From Nymphaea colorata (lineage: Eukaryota > Streptophyta > Magnoliopsida > Nymphaeales > Nymphaeaceae): 64,000 nucleotides of DNA. Position 1 is the first letter of the stretch. Every line of letters begins with the position of its first letter. The stretch lies in assembly GCF_008831285.2 (NCBI RefSeq), contig NC_045147.1, forward strand, positions 14,734,854 to 14,798,853. Direction: 5' to 3'. Below the pieces are notes generated by a model. The model did not search any database and was not told the DNA's origin. It saw only the letters and a program-made list of their open reading frames with translations. Both the position numbers and the translations under genes were made by a program. Positions 1-10,793 of the stretch are shown here, in pieces.

Positions 1-1619
1 ATCTTTTCCGTCTCCACCATCTCTTTTACGCGCTCCACAGAGAAAATCCTCCTCTTATTCATGACACTTTGAACTGCCCTTTTCACCGAGATCTGCAGCT
101 GGGGATAGGACTCGGAATGCATTATAAACACCCGAAGAACCACAGCTTCCAGATAGCTCCACACCATGTTGATGAATTGGGTCGGCGAATTGGAGACACG
201 CCTAACTTTCTCGCGCAGCAAGGCGAGGAAGGCCACTCGAGGGAGGAAGTTGGGGAGACACATTCCTTGCGACTCCACCAACACACGCATCTCCTCCACC
301 AGAAATTTAGATGGCAGCAGCCCTTCATCACCATAGTTGGTGCGCAGATCATTTGCATATTCGTCCAGCATCTTCGCCAGCCGCCCCGTACAGTGCATGT
401 CCTCCTCATCAGGAAACTCCTCATACTCCCCTGTTGCACAGAACAGGGACCACAAAACAGAGCACATGCAAAGACGATGTTAACAGAGCTACTGCGAGAA
501 ACCAAAGAATACAAATCTCGCAAAATTAAAGTCACATGTAACAGTACCTCTTAAAATTATCTTTCGAAGCGACTCCTTCGACGCACCAACTATCTTCATG
601 AACGCCGCCATTGCATCGGAGACTGTACTCAAGCATTTGGGGAGCTCGTTCAGCTCCGCCATGTTCTGGTTAAGCTTCTCGTTCACCTTTGTGACGATGT
701 CCGGCAAGCACTTCGCAAGTATCGAAGCTTGAATCTGCGTCAGCCTTTGTGCCAACACAGGAACGCCGACGATCGACTTATCGATCTTCGACAAAAGAGG
801 ATGGCTTCTGAAAAGCTCTGCCTCTGTCCTCCTCGCATCTGCATATGATTCTCCGTCCCCGACTCGATTTCTAACACAAACGTAACCAAGTCCAATATTC
901 ACGTCATCGGAAGTCACCTTCTCTAGAAGGCCTTCGGGCGACTTGTCCACTTTGGTGACAACAGCCAGGGTCCTCTCGCCGGTTTTGTCGACGCTCTGCG
1001 ACATGCGGATGGATTCACAGGTTGGGAAGTCGACAGTGGCGGAAAGCACGTTGAGTATGATGCTCTCCTTAGGGCTGATGTACTCCATGATCAAGCCAGC
1101 GATCTGCTCGTAGATGTCTTCCGGCTGGCCGTGAACAGGCACTCTGGTTATGCCAGGGAGGTCGATCATGGTGAGGTCCGGCATGCCTCTCTTCCTCACC
1201 ACCAAGGTCAGGGGGGTGTTCGATATGCTCTTCCCATCGCCTGCAACCTCTTCGGTGGCCGCAACGATGTCATCTGCTATGTCCTCTTCGGAGGAACGGA
1301 CGGACTTGCCTTGATATTCAAGGGTTAGCTCCGGATCCTCTTGCTGGTGACTTTGCAGCCTCATGATGAGGGGCACCCTGGTGCAGATGCCTTGTCCTCT
1401 GGGGAGGCTTATCCCTGCAAGCGACTCTAGCACGCTCGACTTGCCGCTGGACTGATCACCCACAACCACAATGGTAGGCAGCTGGATGCCTTCCTTCATC
1501 ACGTTCAATCGCCGGAGCCGGTCGACGGCATCCAAAAGCGGGCGGATCCGCTTCTCGTAGGATGAAGCCAGGTGTGGCATATGTGCGAGTTTGGACTCCT
1601 CCTTGCAAGACTTGGCCAT
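1..1619 (-). CDS. DRP4C: DRP4-type dynamin-related GTPase, copy 1 (3' end outside window)
   Basis: This is a large GTPase of the plant DRP4 group, related to animal Mx proteins; such proteins oligomerise on membranes or in the cytosol using GTP. Exon 1 is 548-1619 and starts at ATG 1617-1619. Exon 2 is 1-430 and runs off the window edge. The 117-bp intron has GT at 547-546 and AG at 432-431 (minus strand) and sits in phase 1. The GTPase motifs are all present: P-loop GDQSSGKSS at residues 54-62, switch threonine T80, DLPG at 153-156, TKVD at 222-225 and CVRNR at 248-252. Exon 2 continues in frame through the stalk (EYEEFPDEEDMHC onwards) and on past the point where copy 2 diverges (MNKRRIFSVERVKEMVE). 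No stop or frameshift is visible, so this is the only copy that could be functional. The remaining stalk and GED lie outside. DRP4 identity is firm; the choice of C among the DRP4 paralogues is tentative. Confidence 0.9.
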
Positions 1620-1773
1620 CGGCGACTAGTTGTAAAAATGGCGGCGACCAATGGAATGCAGGACCATAGACGAGAGAGAGGGATAGTAGAAGATGGGAGA
1701 GCACCAGAAGCCAGAAGCAGGAAGGACCTTGGTTGACAGAGGTGTGAATGGCAGCATGGGCATCTATCTTGTG

Positions 1774-1784
1774 TTTATATATAG
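1774..1784 (-). promoter_or_regulatory. TATA box of DRP4 copy 1
   Basis: The minus strand reads CTATATATAAA about 155 bp upstream of the DRP4 copy 1 ATG, a sensible distance for a plant core promoter with a leader of about 125 nt. The same element is kept identically ahead of copy 2, while copy 3 has a weaker variant. Confidence 0.6.
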
Positions 1785-1860
1785 AAGATTTTACTAGGGA
1801 CGGAGGAAGAGATGCAGGGCTGTGGACGGTGGAAGGTGTACTACCTTAATTACCAAGCTA

Positions 1861-2004
1861 GTCGTTCCGATTTACGGTAGAAAGTTGAGTGCTTGGAGAA
1901 TCGTGGTGGTCGTTCCGATTCGCGATAGAAAGTTAAGTGCTTGGAGAATCGTGGTAGTCGTTCGATTCGCGAGGGAACGTTTCCTGCGCGGATAATCGTG
2001 CGTG
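1861..2004. repeat. 48-bp tandem repeat upstream of DRP4 copy 1, three units
   Basis: Three consecutive 48-bp units begin GTCGTTC at 1861, 1909 and 1957. Units 1 and 2 are close to identical and share AGAAAGTT and TGCTTGGAGAATCGTGGT. Unit 3 is more diverged. The array lies about 240 bp upstream of the ATG and recurs, with other unit numbers and lengths, ahead of copies 2 and 3. Confidence 0.75.
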
Positions 2005-2185
2005 ATGAGGGAAGTATATTTTGTTAATTTATTAAAAATTTCTTTCATATTTTTTTTTACTTCATTTTAAATTTTATTTTATAAAAAGTCATTTTCTGCA
2101 TAAATTAAAAATATTTTAGTTATTAACCATACCAACCCACTAAAAACTGTGCACTAATCCGGAGAAAGTTACTCCCCTTAAAAAT

Positions 2186-2562
2186 GTACAACAGGCCAGC
2201 TAAGCTCGAGCTTGGCTTGAATTGAGCTTTATAAAATGAGGTCGAGATCAAGTCAATTAACTTGAGTCTGAGCTGTGTCTGAGCTCAAGTTTGACATGTT
2301 TAAGCTCACTTGATTCATATATTTTTCTCTGGAAATAAAAATCCAAACTACAAGAAGGGTATAAAATTCATAAAAGATTATCCATATACTTATAAAGTTT
2401 AACAAACAGGAAAAACACGAGCCAAGTTAAGTTTAAACGACTCAAGCTCTTATAACTCGAGCTCGACTCATTTATAACTCGTGTTTTATTAACTCAACAG
2501 GAGCTCAAACTCAACTCTAGTTTATTAATACAAGTCAAGCTCGAGTGCTGAACTAATTGTAC
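2186..2562. repeat. MITE-like element rich in GAGCTCGAGC, copy 1
   Basis: A non-coding element of about 375 bp bounded by imperfect inverted ends that start GTACAA and reach the shared core CTCGAGCTTG. The interior is full of GAGCTC/CTCGAG words. Related copies are at 19319-19692, which moved with the segmental duplication, and 55259-55633, which is independent. I could not fix a target-site duplication, so the superfamily is unknown. Confidence 0.6.
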
Positions 2563-4190
2563 TAATTTGCATCCTTACATGTGGAATGGAGGGTTTCAGA
2601 GTGGCAGGGCTCCAAAAGGCCGAGATTATCATTATTTGCCCTGCATCGGTTTTGAACATTAAGCTTCAAGGTAGTTGTCAAAAAAAAAAAACAGAAGGAA
2701 AGTGATTGGTAGAGGAAGAGCTTGGGGGAGAAAGAAGAAGGCTGCTTAAAAGGCTTGGAATGAGACAACAGAACACATTGCATTTTCTTTGTGAATTGTT
2801 TTTGTTCATCCGTCATTTATGCACTCTTATATTTATGGTACTTATTATTACTTTCACTATGTTACCTCCAAACATAATATCTAAGCGTGTCTTTCTATCC
2901 CTTAATTGGATAATTTGTATTGTATAGTGAATTTTCTAATAAGATAAATGATAGCATACACTTCAACAAATAACTTTACATGTGGCATTTTGTAAATCAT
3001 CAATCAAGTTAATTAAACGACTTACAATCAATTCATGTAACGTTAACGTTTGTTTTATGTTAGGCACCACATTGTAGTTTTGATGTTGCTTTATCAATGT
3101 CTTTTCTGTTTCTGTAGGGAGAGTTTTCCGGTCATTGTTCGTTAAACTTACATTTAGAAATTCGAATCGTCACCCGAAAAGTTGGTGTATATCCCTTTAT
3201 AACTTGTGAAGCTGTGTCTAGGGATGAGGATTCCTGCAGCATTTTATTATATGAGAAGAAGATGAACGAGCGGGTTCCTTGGGATCCACATTGCTCTTGA
3301 AAGGTTGCCCTTTATCATATCACGGATGGAAAACCAAAAATGCACAAGAAGTCGGAGAGTCAGTTGCCTAGGAGAGGCAAACACAACAAAGTTGATCTCT
3401 CTCGTGGAACTCAAGAAGAAACAGAATGTTAATGACAATAGATTATTCACACACGTAACCTCAACTCCATGTTTAAGGGAAAAGAGAATAAGGCATGAAA
3501 CGACAATCAGGAGAGAGGAGAGAGAACTTATTTAGTAAAAACAAAGAAGCAAGAAAGATATATGAAAGCAACTCACCAGCGTCATCTTTTAAATAATTTA
3601 TGCATATCCACAAGCAGCCTATACGCATATTCATCAATAACTGATCTTATGGAAGCAACTTATATAGATTTCAAGAGACGCAACAAGTCCAAGGTCGCTG
3701 AACAATGGGTGCATTGCATGAATCTATACATGAAAGCGAAGGACGAAGAAAGGAAGAAAATAAATGGCTAGCACGAAGTGATGGTGCATTGCGTTGGATC
3801 TCTGTCTCTCTCTCCTAGTTAGTCAGTAGATTCAGTACCTTGAACGAGTAAATGGGAATGGGGAAAAGGAAAGAAACAAGAAAAGACTCAGAATGGACGT
3901 TCATGTATTGAGCGTATAACAAATCAGTTCAACTTAATTTTGAAGGCCAACAAAGAGGGCCTCCAGATAGACAAAGAAGTTGGCCATCAATGATTTGTAA
4001 AACCGATGACGAATATAACAAAAACATCAAGGATGAAAAATTATATGCAAGCAGTTAAAAAATTATATGCAAGCAGAACTAACCTTTGCAACCCATTATA
4101 TATTCATCCTATGTGATCACTAGTTGGTTGCAAAATAAACTGAATTCGTGGGGCCTAATAACAGCTTTATTCCGTCATCTGACTATGTAA
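2563..4190. other. Duplicated non-coding segment
   Basis: No gene is supported. From about 2860 this tract matches 19780-20060 and then 20570-21600, so it belongs to the segmental duplication that also carries DRP4 and TAF2. The part from 3220 to 3530 (a GGATCCACATTGCTCTTG module) also has relatives near 6150-6260 and 31310-31500. The copy at 20 kb has about 500 bp extra (20060-20560) that is missing here. Confidence 0.6.
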
Positions 4191-4288
4191 AATAGACTTC
4201 CCTTGATTATTGCAGAGATCAATTATGACAGACTTGGCTCAATAGACTTCCCTTGATTATTGCAAAGATCAATTATGACAGACTTGGC
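4191..4288. repeat. Tandem duplication of a 50-bp unit
   Basis: The unit beginning AATAGACTTCCCTTGATTAT occurs at 4191-4240 and again, almost unchanged, at 4241-4288. The matching place in the second block (21611-21658) has a single unit, so the doubling happened after the blocks separated. Confidence 0.85.
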
Positions 4289-4554
4289 AAGCATAGTTGA
4301 AGCTAGATGATATATCCAGAAGGGAATGTTAAATATTGAAAGCTTGCTTAAGATCGAAGGCAATGAAAAGAAGACTTTGACGCATGCAGACATTAGAGTG
4401 GAAAGTGGCTCACAATTTGTGAGGACAACAAATAGCATCGGCCATATGTTTTGGTTGACATACAAAACCAAACATCGAGGACGAGAGTGGTATATTTAGC
4501 CAACCGATCCTCGACGAAAACGGACACCCTCGGCCTCATATTTATAGAGCAGGG

Positions 4555-4760
4555 CGGAGCCTCCACTTTCTCCTGCTCTTCGATACAGGACTTTTCTCTT
4601 ACTCCCGCCACCCTCCGTCACGGTGCGAGCGGCAATGCTTTGGATGACGGTGCGTCCTTTCCCTCCCGCAGCAGCAACTGAATGCTTTACTTGAGCTGCG
4701 TTCTCTTCTTTACGGTCGCCGGAGATTCTTCGAGCAGCCTCTGGATGCCTCCCAAATGAG
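4555..4760 (-). pseudogene. DRP4 C-terminal fragment (GED end), scrap 1
   Basis: Read on the minus strand, the tract encodes a GED-like run, HLGGIQRLLEESPATVKKR, followed by TQLK, a stop, and then SIQLLLREGKDAPSS. This is the C-terminal end of a DRP4 protein with at least one in-frame stop. It is related to the last codons of copy 3 (QLLREAKDALSSIVDR) and to the scraps at 26611 and 28913. No GTPase domain lies next to it. The equivalent point in the second duplicated block lacks it, so it was either inserted here or deleted there. Confidence 0.65.
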
Positions 4761-5805
4761 GCCCAACCAAATCCAATTATTGAAAATTATATCCAATAAT
4801 TGGATTCAAATTTTGTCCTACATGAATGTCCGATCAAATAATTCAAATGCCATCTTCATTCTGCAATGCCGGTAATTAAATTCAAATATCTGAATGCATA
4901 AGCCTCACTCATGAGACAAGTGGTTTGACCTGCAACTCACCACGATAGTCGTTGGATTTGAACTTGGATGGATTTGAATAATATTTCATCTGATTCTGTT
5001 GTGGTTTTAAGAACAAGATTTGTACAAGATATGATTTTCTAGTCATGACTTATTTAGTTTCGCTGGTAACTGCCTCCACATTTATGAGTTTGTAATTTAC
5101 TTCCTATTCATCCGTGCGTTCCTCCAATATGGTTAGTTGCTTGTGATGCCCTCTACTTAATTAGAGAAATGGCTTTATCTTTTCATGTTTTATTCGTGTC
5201 GACTTTATGTTGTTATTCTGTTCATCTCCTTAGTCTTTAAAACTGAATTTCTAGCATAATTGGATGCGTTTTTTTTTTTTTTTTTTTTTTTGGATAGACG
5301 GATTGTTTAAAATGCGTATTGCAATTTTTTATTTTCTATAGGGGCTGTTTGTCTTTGTGTGTCAAAGTTCTGAAATGACTGCATCCTAATTCCAGTTGTC
5401 GGACGGCTTCCTGTTTCAGATTCCCATTTTGGCAACCATGTATCCTTGACATGTGGATGTGCATCTGCATTTCTTGTGTGTCATATCACAAGTATATAAA
5501 TGTGAATGTTGTGCACACATTTAGTGTGTATTTACTTGATTATTTCATTCATATCACAAGTATATAAATGCGAATGTTGTGCACACATTTTGTGTGTCAT
5601 ATCACATTTAGTGTAGAGTTTATCTTTAATGATTCTTTATATTTTGTGTTGCCTTCAAAATTATTTCATTGGTTTCCTTCTATCAAAGGTTTCATATAGT
5701 AATGCAACCTATCGTTGGGCACCATTGCCGCATTCAAATTTCCATATTTCGTTTTTGCAACATGTACCTGTGCTTTTTTCCTGGCTTTAATATTGACCGT
5801 TTACC
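4761..5805. other. Non-coding tract with a poly-T run and short tandem repeat
   Basis: No gene is supported. 4935-5330 and 5440-5780 match 21900-22275 and 22275-22580, parts of the segmental duplication. A poly-T run lies near 5270-5290. A unit around TCATATCACAAGTATATAAA is repeated at about 5482 and 5551, and the second block has the same doubling. The last 130 bp are a partial copy of TAF2 intron DNA that recurs at 7440-7550. Confidence 0.6.
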
Positions 5806-6260
5806 TTCGAGGGAAGGGTCGAGCCTTGGCTGCTAGCCGCTGCTGGGAATCAATCACTAGCAGCCCAACGATCAGTTTGTTGGACATTTCGAGGCCAGAA
5901 AGCTAAGATATAGGAAGCTAAGATGTAGGCAGGAGATGACACAAACGCTAAGGTAAGACTGAGTAGGCAAAGTTGCAACCAGTGAAACAGTAGGTTTCTT
6001 CATGAACAAAGGTAAAAAAGAAAAGAAAGAGCCAGTTTCTTGAGCTAGACAAGGTGAAAAGCCTAGCTTTCTGGACGGAAACTTCGAAAAAGAGATGGAT
6101 ATGAAACGAATCTGAAAAGCTGGTGGATCTTTTAATTTGCGAGTCCGACTTATGGTGGGATGAGGACTCCTGCTGCTTGATTTTTATACGAAGAGAAAAG
6201 AAGATGGGTTCCTTTGTATACACAATATTGCTCTTGGAAGGTTGCCCTTGTTATGGAGAA
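5806..6260. repeat. Dispersed duplicate of 31012-31440
   Basis: About 450 bp running from GGGAAGGGTCGA matches 31012-31440 almost base for base over long stretches, including the AAAGAAAAGAAAGAGCCAGT tract. It starts abruptly next to a TAF2 intron remnant and has no counterpart in the second TAF2 block. Open frames on the minus strand match no family I know and are probably accidental. Confidence 0.75.
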
Positions 6261-7161
6261 TCATGTTATTAGAGTATTGTGATCCCATCGTTTATTATCC
6301 AGGGAACTAGCACCCACAAAATTCGAACCAATGACATACCTTCTGTGTGAGCACACCTCTGACCAGTTATGTTATGTTCTTAGAGACAATTTTATAAACA
6401 TATTTATAGAACACAACGTGTCTATTTCCAAATATACTCCAAGTTATCAAATTCAAAGTACAATGAGCTGAGTCAGAAAAACTTAATTTAAAAGCAAACC
6501 ATCTCATCTCTAAAGCTCACCTGACATAGCCAACTAATGGAGCTCAAGTTGCTAACTGTTTATCTTTCCCTATAAATGGCTCAACCCTAACAACTAGGGG
6601 TAGAGCTAAAATTTTTTCATAAGGAAGGCCGAATTAATGTTTCTAAATTTTGACTAAGACTGAAATATCATTTTAAAAAAAATTTCTATGAAACAAGTGA
6701 AATTTTCTAAAATTTACATGTAATTTAAAAAAAAATTAAAATAGGGCCAGGCCCAAGCTGGCCCTACCTTGGCTCTGCCTTGGTAACAATGATTTGTTTA
6801 TATTGTGAGTGTAATTTCATCAATATACTGTAATTGCAGAGTGGCCATGTGGGCTGTCGCCCTCTCATATAATTTATTTGTTTACATATTGGTTAAACTG
6901 TGCACTTTTTTCTCAAAGGCTGTCTTTTACTCTAATAGAAAAAAGTGGTCATCAATTCCTTGCAATTTTGAATCGAATTCTCAGATGCCCATGATCCCTC
7001 AACTCCCTATCTTAGAGCATTAAGGGATTCAGGATGCATCCGCATATTTTCTGTCAAATTGCATTAAAAAAAAAAAAACTAACGATAACCAATCTAGATT
7101 AATTAATAATTGAAGATGTTGAATTTCCTGGCCAGATAGTACCTCTTTTTATGATTGAAGA
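6261..7161. other. Non-coding sequence upstream of the TAF2 fragment
   Basis: No gene is supported. 7017-7120, which includes GGGATTCAGGATGCATCCGC, matches 32098-32190 near the F-box gene, another piece of the dispersed duplication pattern. The rest is AT-rich with no clear structure. Confidence 0.5.
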
Positions 7162-9732
7162 GTGGGCTTGTCCCATAACAAAAGAAGAAACATCATGGAG
7201 CTGGCAGTTCTACGTGGTTGCACTGCTGCAGTCGAGTCCACAGTTGCCAGTTTCAGTGATGTAGGATGGCTCGGCATGATGAGTATCAGAGTTCATGAAT
7301 TGGATGGGATGTATGACCATCCAAGTTTACCTATGGCTGGAGATACTTGGAAGCTTCTGGAGCTGCAGTGTCACTCTAAACTTTGCAGCAAAACGCATTC
7401 TATCAAAGGTTTATTTATTTTTGTTGTTCATGTTGGCTTTAGAATTATTTCATTGGTTTCCTTCTATCAAAGGTTTCATATAGTAATGCAATCTGTCATT
7501 GGGCACCATTTCTGCAACACTTACCTGGGCTTTTTTCCTGGTTGTGGTCCTGCTCTTACTGTTCTTATTTTCTTCCAGAGTGTTCTGAGTTTCCTTTCTC
7601 TTCTCAAGCGAATTGATCGCCTCTTGCAGTTTGACAGGTCTTCTTTTGTAAACGCTTTGATATTGATCTTTTGCATTCACTGAATCCTTTGGGATGAAAT
7701 GCTCAGTCATATGATATGAACACCTTTCTATCAGGTTGATGCCAAGCTATAATGGGATTTTGACACTAAATTGCATCCGGACACTGACACAAATTGCGCT
7801 GAAGCTCTCTGTTGCTGTGCCTCTTGTGAGTTTGATTTCATATTTTACATGTTCTTTTGGATTCTGCTACTAAACTGCCTCTTCCTTGCATTCCAAGGAC
7901 CGTGTTGTAGAACTCATAAGACCATTCCAGAATGTGGCTTTATGGCAAATTCGAACAGAAGCAAGCAGAGCGCTCCTTGATCTAGAGTTTCATGGAAAAG
8001 GCCTCGATGATGCCTTGATTTTGTTTATGCAATTCATAGACAAAGAGCCATCTCTGAGAGGTAATGGACCCCTTGTTTATGCTTAGCTGTCCCCAACCCC
8101 ATTATCCAAGGTTAACTTGTTTTGCACTGCAGGGCAAGTTAAGCTAGCAAGGCATGTCCTGCGTATGTGTCAGTCGATTTGTGCATTTGGATCCTGTGAT
8201 ACCGTAAAGAGCACTACTCTTATTGGACTATTGCGTCATCTTGGGTGTTTAAAGGCCTTCAATAATGTCTTCCTTCGCCATCAGTTATTCTGCATATTGC
8301 ACACACTTGCAGGAAGGTAAGCATGAAATATACTGTAATGAGACTGTTATGTCATAGGAAGAATTGTATATGCAATATATTGAAGCTAATTCGTTTTTAT
8401 TACTTGGAGAGCATAAGCTATTTTTGAATGGAAAGTCCTGCAATATTTTCAAAATATTGCCAAACAGTATTTCTCGCATCTTTGTATATTTCTTTAGCTT
8501 ATGTTTCCGTTTTTTTTTGTTATTTTCAGATTTTAAAAGCTATTTTGAATCTTCATCAACGTACTTCTAAGAAAATTAATATAGAATTATTAATTTAATT
8601 GTTTTCGATTTTTTTATTATATATTCAAAATTTTCCTAGAAAAAGATTATGGAAAAATGCCCAAGAACAAGCTTGCCCATAAGGACCTGTGAACTATTTT
8701 TATGGGTAAGTCACTGTCACGTGAATCATGGGTTTTCAAAGATTTTGGAACGACACTCAAATGAGATGAGGGCTTTTTCAATCTCTGTTTGAAGTGTTTG
8801 TAACAGCGAGTCCCTGTTGATTCTGCGTTTGGTTTCTTTTTCAGGCCTCCCACACTTTATGGTGTTCCCAGGGTTGCTGTGCACCCTATGCCGCCGGATC
8901 CAGAAAGCTGTAGCGAACCACAGATTAGACCATCGATGCTAAAATTAAAAATTTCAAACCCACAAGATCCGCCACCTCCTGAATTGACTGTAGTCTCATC
9001 GGAGGCATGCCATTCTGCTGAAACAAACAAGGAAGCAGAAGCAGTATCTAATGGAACTGAGCGCAGGTTGCCTGTGGTAAAAATTCGAGTTAAACAGAAC
9101 TCTATAATTCCTAGAGTTGACACGGAGCATCTGATGGAAAACTCTCAAGGAAGGCCAATTGAAGTGGATTTGGCAGGTAGCAGCTCAGCATCGGTAGATG
9201 CCCCTGTGAGAATCATGAGCGAGCCTGTCAGCATAAGCAATCAAATTGTTGAAGAGGTAAACTCTTCACATGACCATGGATCCCGGATGACTGCTAGTGT
9301 TGGGAGTGCAAAGTTTGTCAAAGAGGAAGACATCGGAAAGGAGTTGCAATGCACTGCCGATTCGAAGGGAGTGGTGTTGGTGGACTCGAAGAGGGTCGCA
9401 TTGGAGGACCGGTCGTCACCTAGCACCAAGAATGATGATGTCGAAAGAGAAGCGGAGGGGTATGCAGCTATGCATGCAGACACTGTTCAGGTCAACAATC
9501 CCAGTAGAAGTTCAGACATGCACGATAGCATGGAGATAAATTGTGTACAGCAGAAATCAGACTTGAAGGTGAAGGTGAAGAAGAAAGAGAAGGAGGGGAG
9601 GCGGAAGCGTGATGACCCTGAGTATTTGGAGAGGAAACGTCTGAAAAAAGAGAAAAGACGAAGTGAGAAAGAGAAGGCAAAGTTGGGGAACAAAGAAGCA
9701 AACAAAGGGGAAAATGTTTCAGCTGCTGTGGC

Positions 9733-10044
9733 TGTTGCAAGATTTATGGAAGAAGATTGATACTCCCATCAATCAGCAATATCCTACCGTTAGGATTAGA
9801 TTGTGATTGTATTAAAAAAGGGAAAGAGGTCCTCTCCTAGTTTTTGGAAAGATAAAATAGCCGTTCTCGTGGTTATCTTCCTGTATAAAAACCCTCTTTC
9901 CCTTAGAATGTAATAGAACAGAGTGAATACAAAAATCGTCTTCTTCCTCCTCCGTGGATGTAGGCCGTAGTGCCGAACCACGTAAATTGTGTTGTTCTCT
10001 TGTATGATTGTCTCTCTCACGTTTTTTTATCACGTTTTTTATCA
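9733..10044 (+). repeat. 5' LTR of the copia element
   Basis: 312 bp, beginning TGTTGCAAG and ending TTTTTTATCA, so with canonical TG and CA ends. A TATA-like GTATAAAAAC at 9882-9891 is the likely promoter for the element. The U3 start adds a short artificial reading frame to the interrupted TAF2 exon, ending at TGA within the LTR. Confidence 0.95.
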
Positions 10045-10056
10045 TGGTATCAGAGC
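10045..10056 (+). other. Primer-binding site for tRNA-iMet
   Basis: TGGTATCAGAGC starts at the first base after the 5' LTR. It is the usual complement of the 3' end of plant initiator methionine tRNA and starts minus-strand DNA synthesis in copia elements. Confidence 0.9.
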
Positions 10057-10793
10057 GGGTTCTGCGATATTGAAGTCGGCGCCTGCCAAGAAAACAAGGT
10101 TTCTGTTTTTGAACGAACGTGTTCGTTCCGGCGGTTGTTCATCACTTCGCCAGTGCTGTCTCCAGCGACCGTCTATTGCCAAACTCCTCAGACAACACCT
10201 CTGGGGAGTGGCGAATCCAAAGGGACCGATCTCGCCCCCGGAAAGTCTCCCTGCCGGCCGGAATCGAACGATTTCCGGCCGCCCTTTTTTCTGCCATTTT
10301 TCAGCACGCCTGTTCATTTGCACGCAGTCGCCGGCACGGATTTTTGTCGGCCGTCTGTCGGCGCTACTTCCACAGATCACCTTTCGCCGTGAAATCAGAC
10401 AGGGAACATCACCTGGTAGTCCTCTTTCCATCGCATCGGAGCCCGACCCATCTTGGTGCCGGAGCCGGCCGAAATCGAAGGATTTCCGGCCGCCTATTCC
10501 CTGCTCTTTGAACATCTCCACCTGCGTGTGACAAGGTTGAATCCTACTTCCACCGCACCCTGTTTTTTGGAACTTTGTAACATGAGCACTGCTGAAATTT
10601 TCACTCGACGGTGATTCTTGTGCAACTTTATTCAGACGTTTCAGGATTTATGAAGCCGTGAGGAAGGAACGCTGGATTTTCTAAGTTCTGCCTGATTTTT
10701 CTTGCCCTTCCCTGTTGCACCAAGGTCGGTTTTCTGCCTTATTGCTCTTTCCATCCTTTTTTTCCTGTCGTTTCTGGGTGAAATTATAACCTG
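10057..10793 (+). other. Copia 5' leader
   Basis: About 740 bp between the primer-binding site and the gag start. It is unusually GC-rich around 10180-10500 (repeated CCGGCCG words) compared with the AT-rich element body. Open frames on both strands here look like by-products of that composition; no family was recognised. Confidence 0.6.

Noticed and set aside
69-554. Plus-strand open frame of 161 codons opposite DRP4 exon 2
   Set aside because: It crosses the DRP4 intron and is antisense to a well-supported exon; the same frame recurs opposite copy 2. No family features.
10042-10531. Overlapping open frames on both strands of the copia leader
   Set aside because: GC-rich composition explains them; copia elements of this type have no gene before gag.
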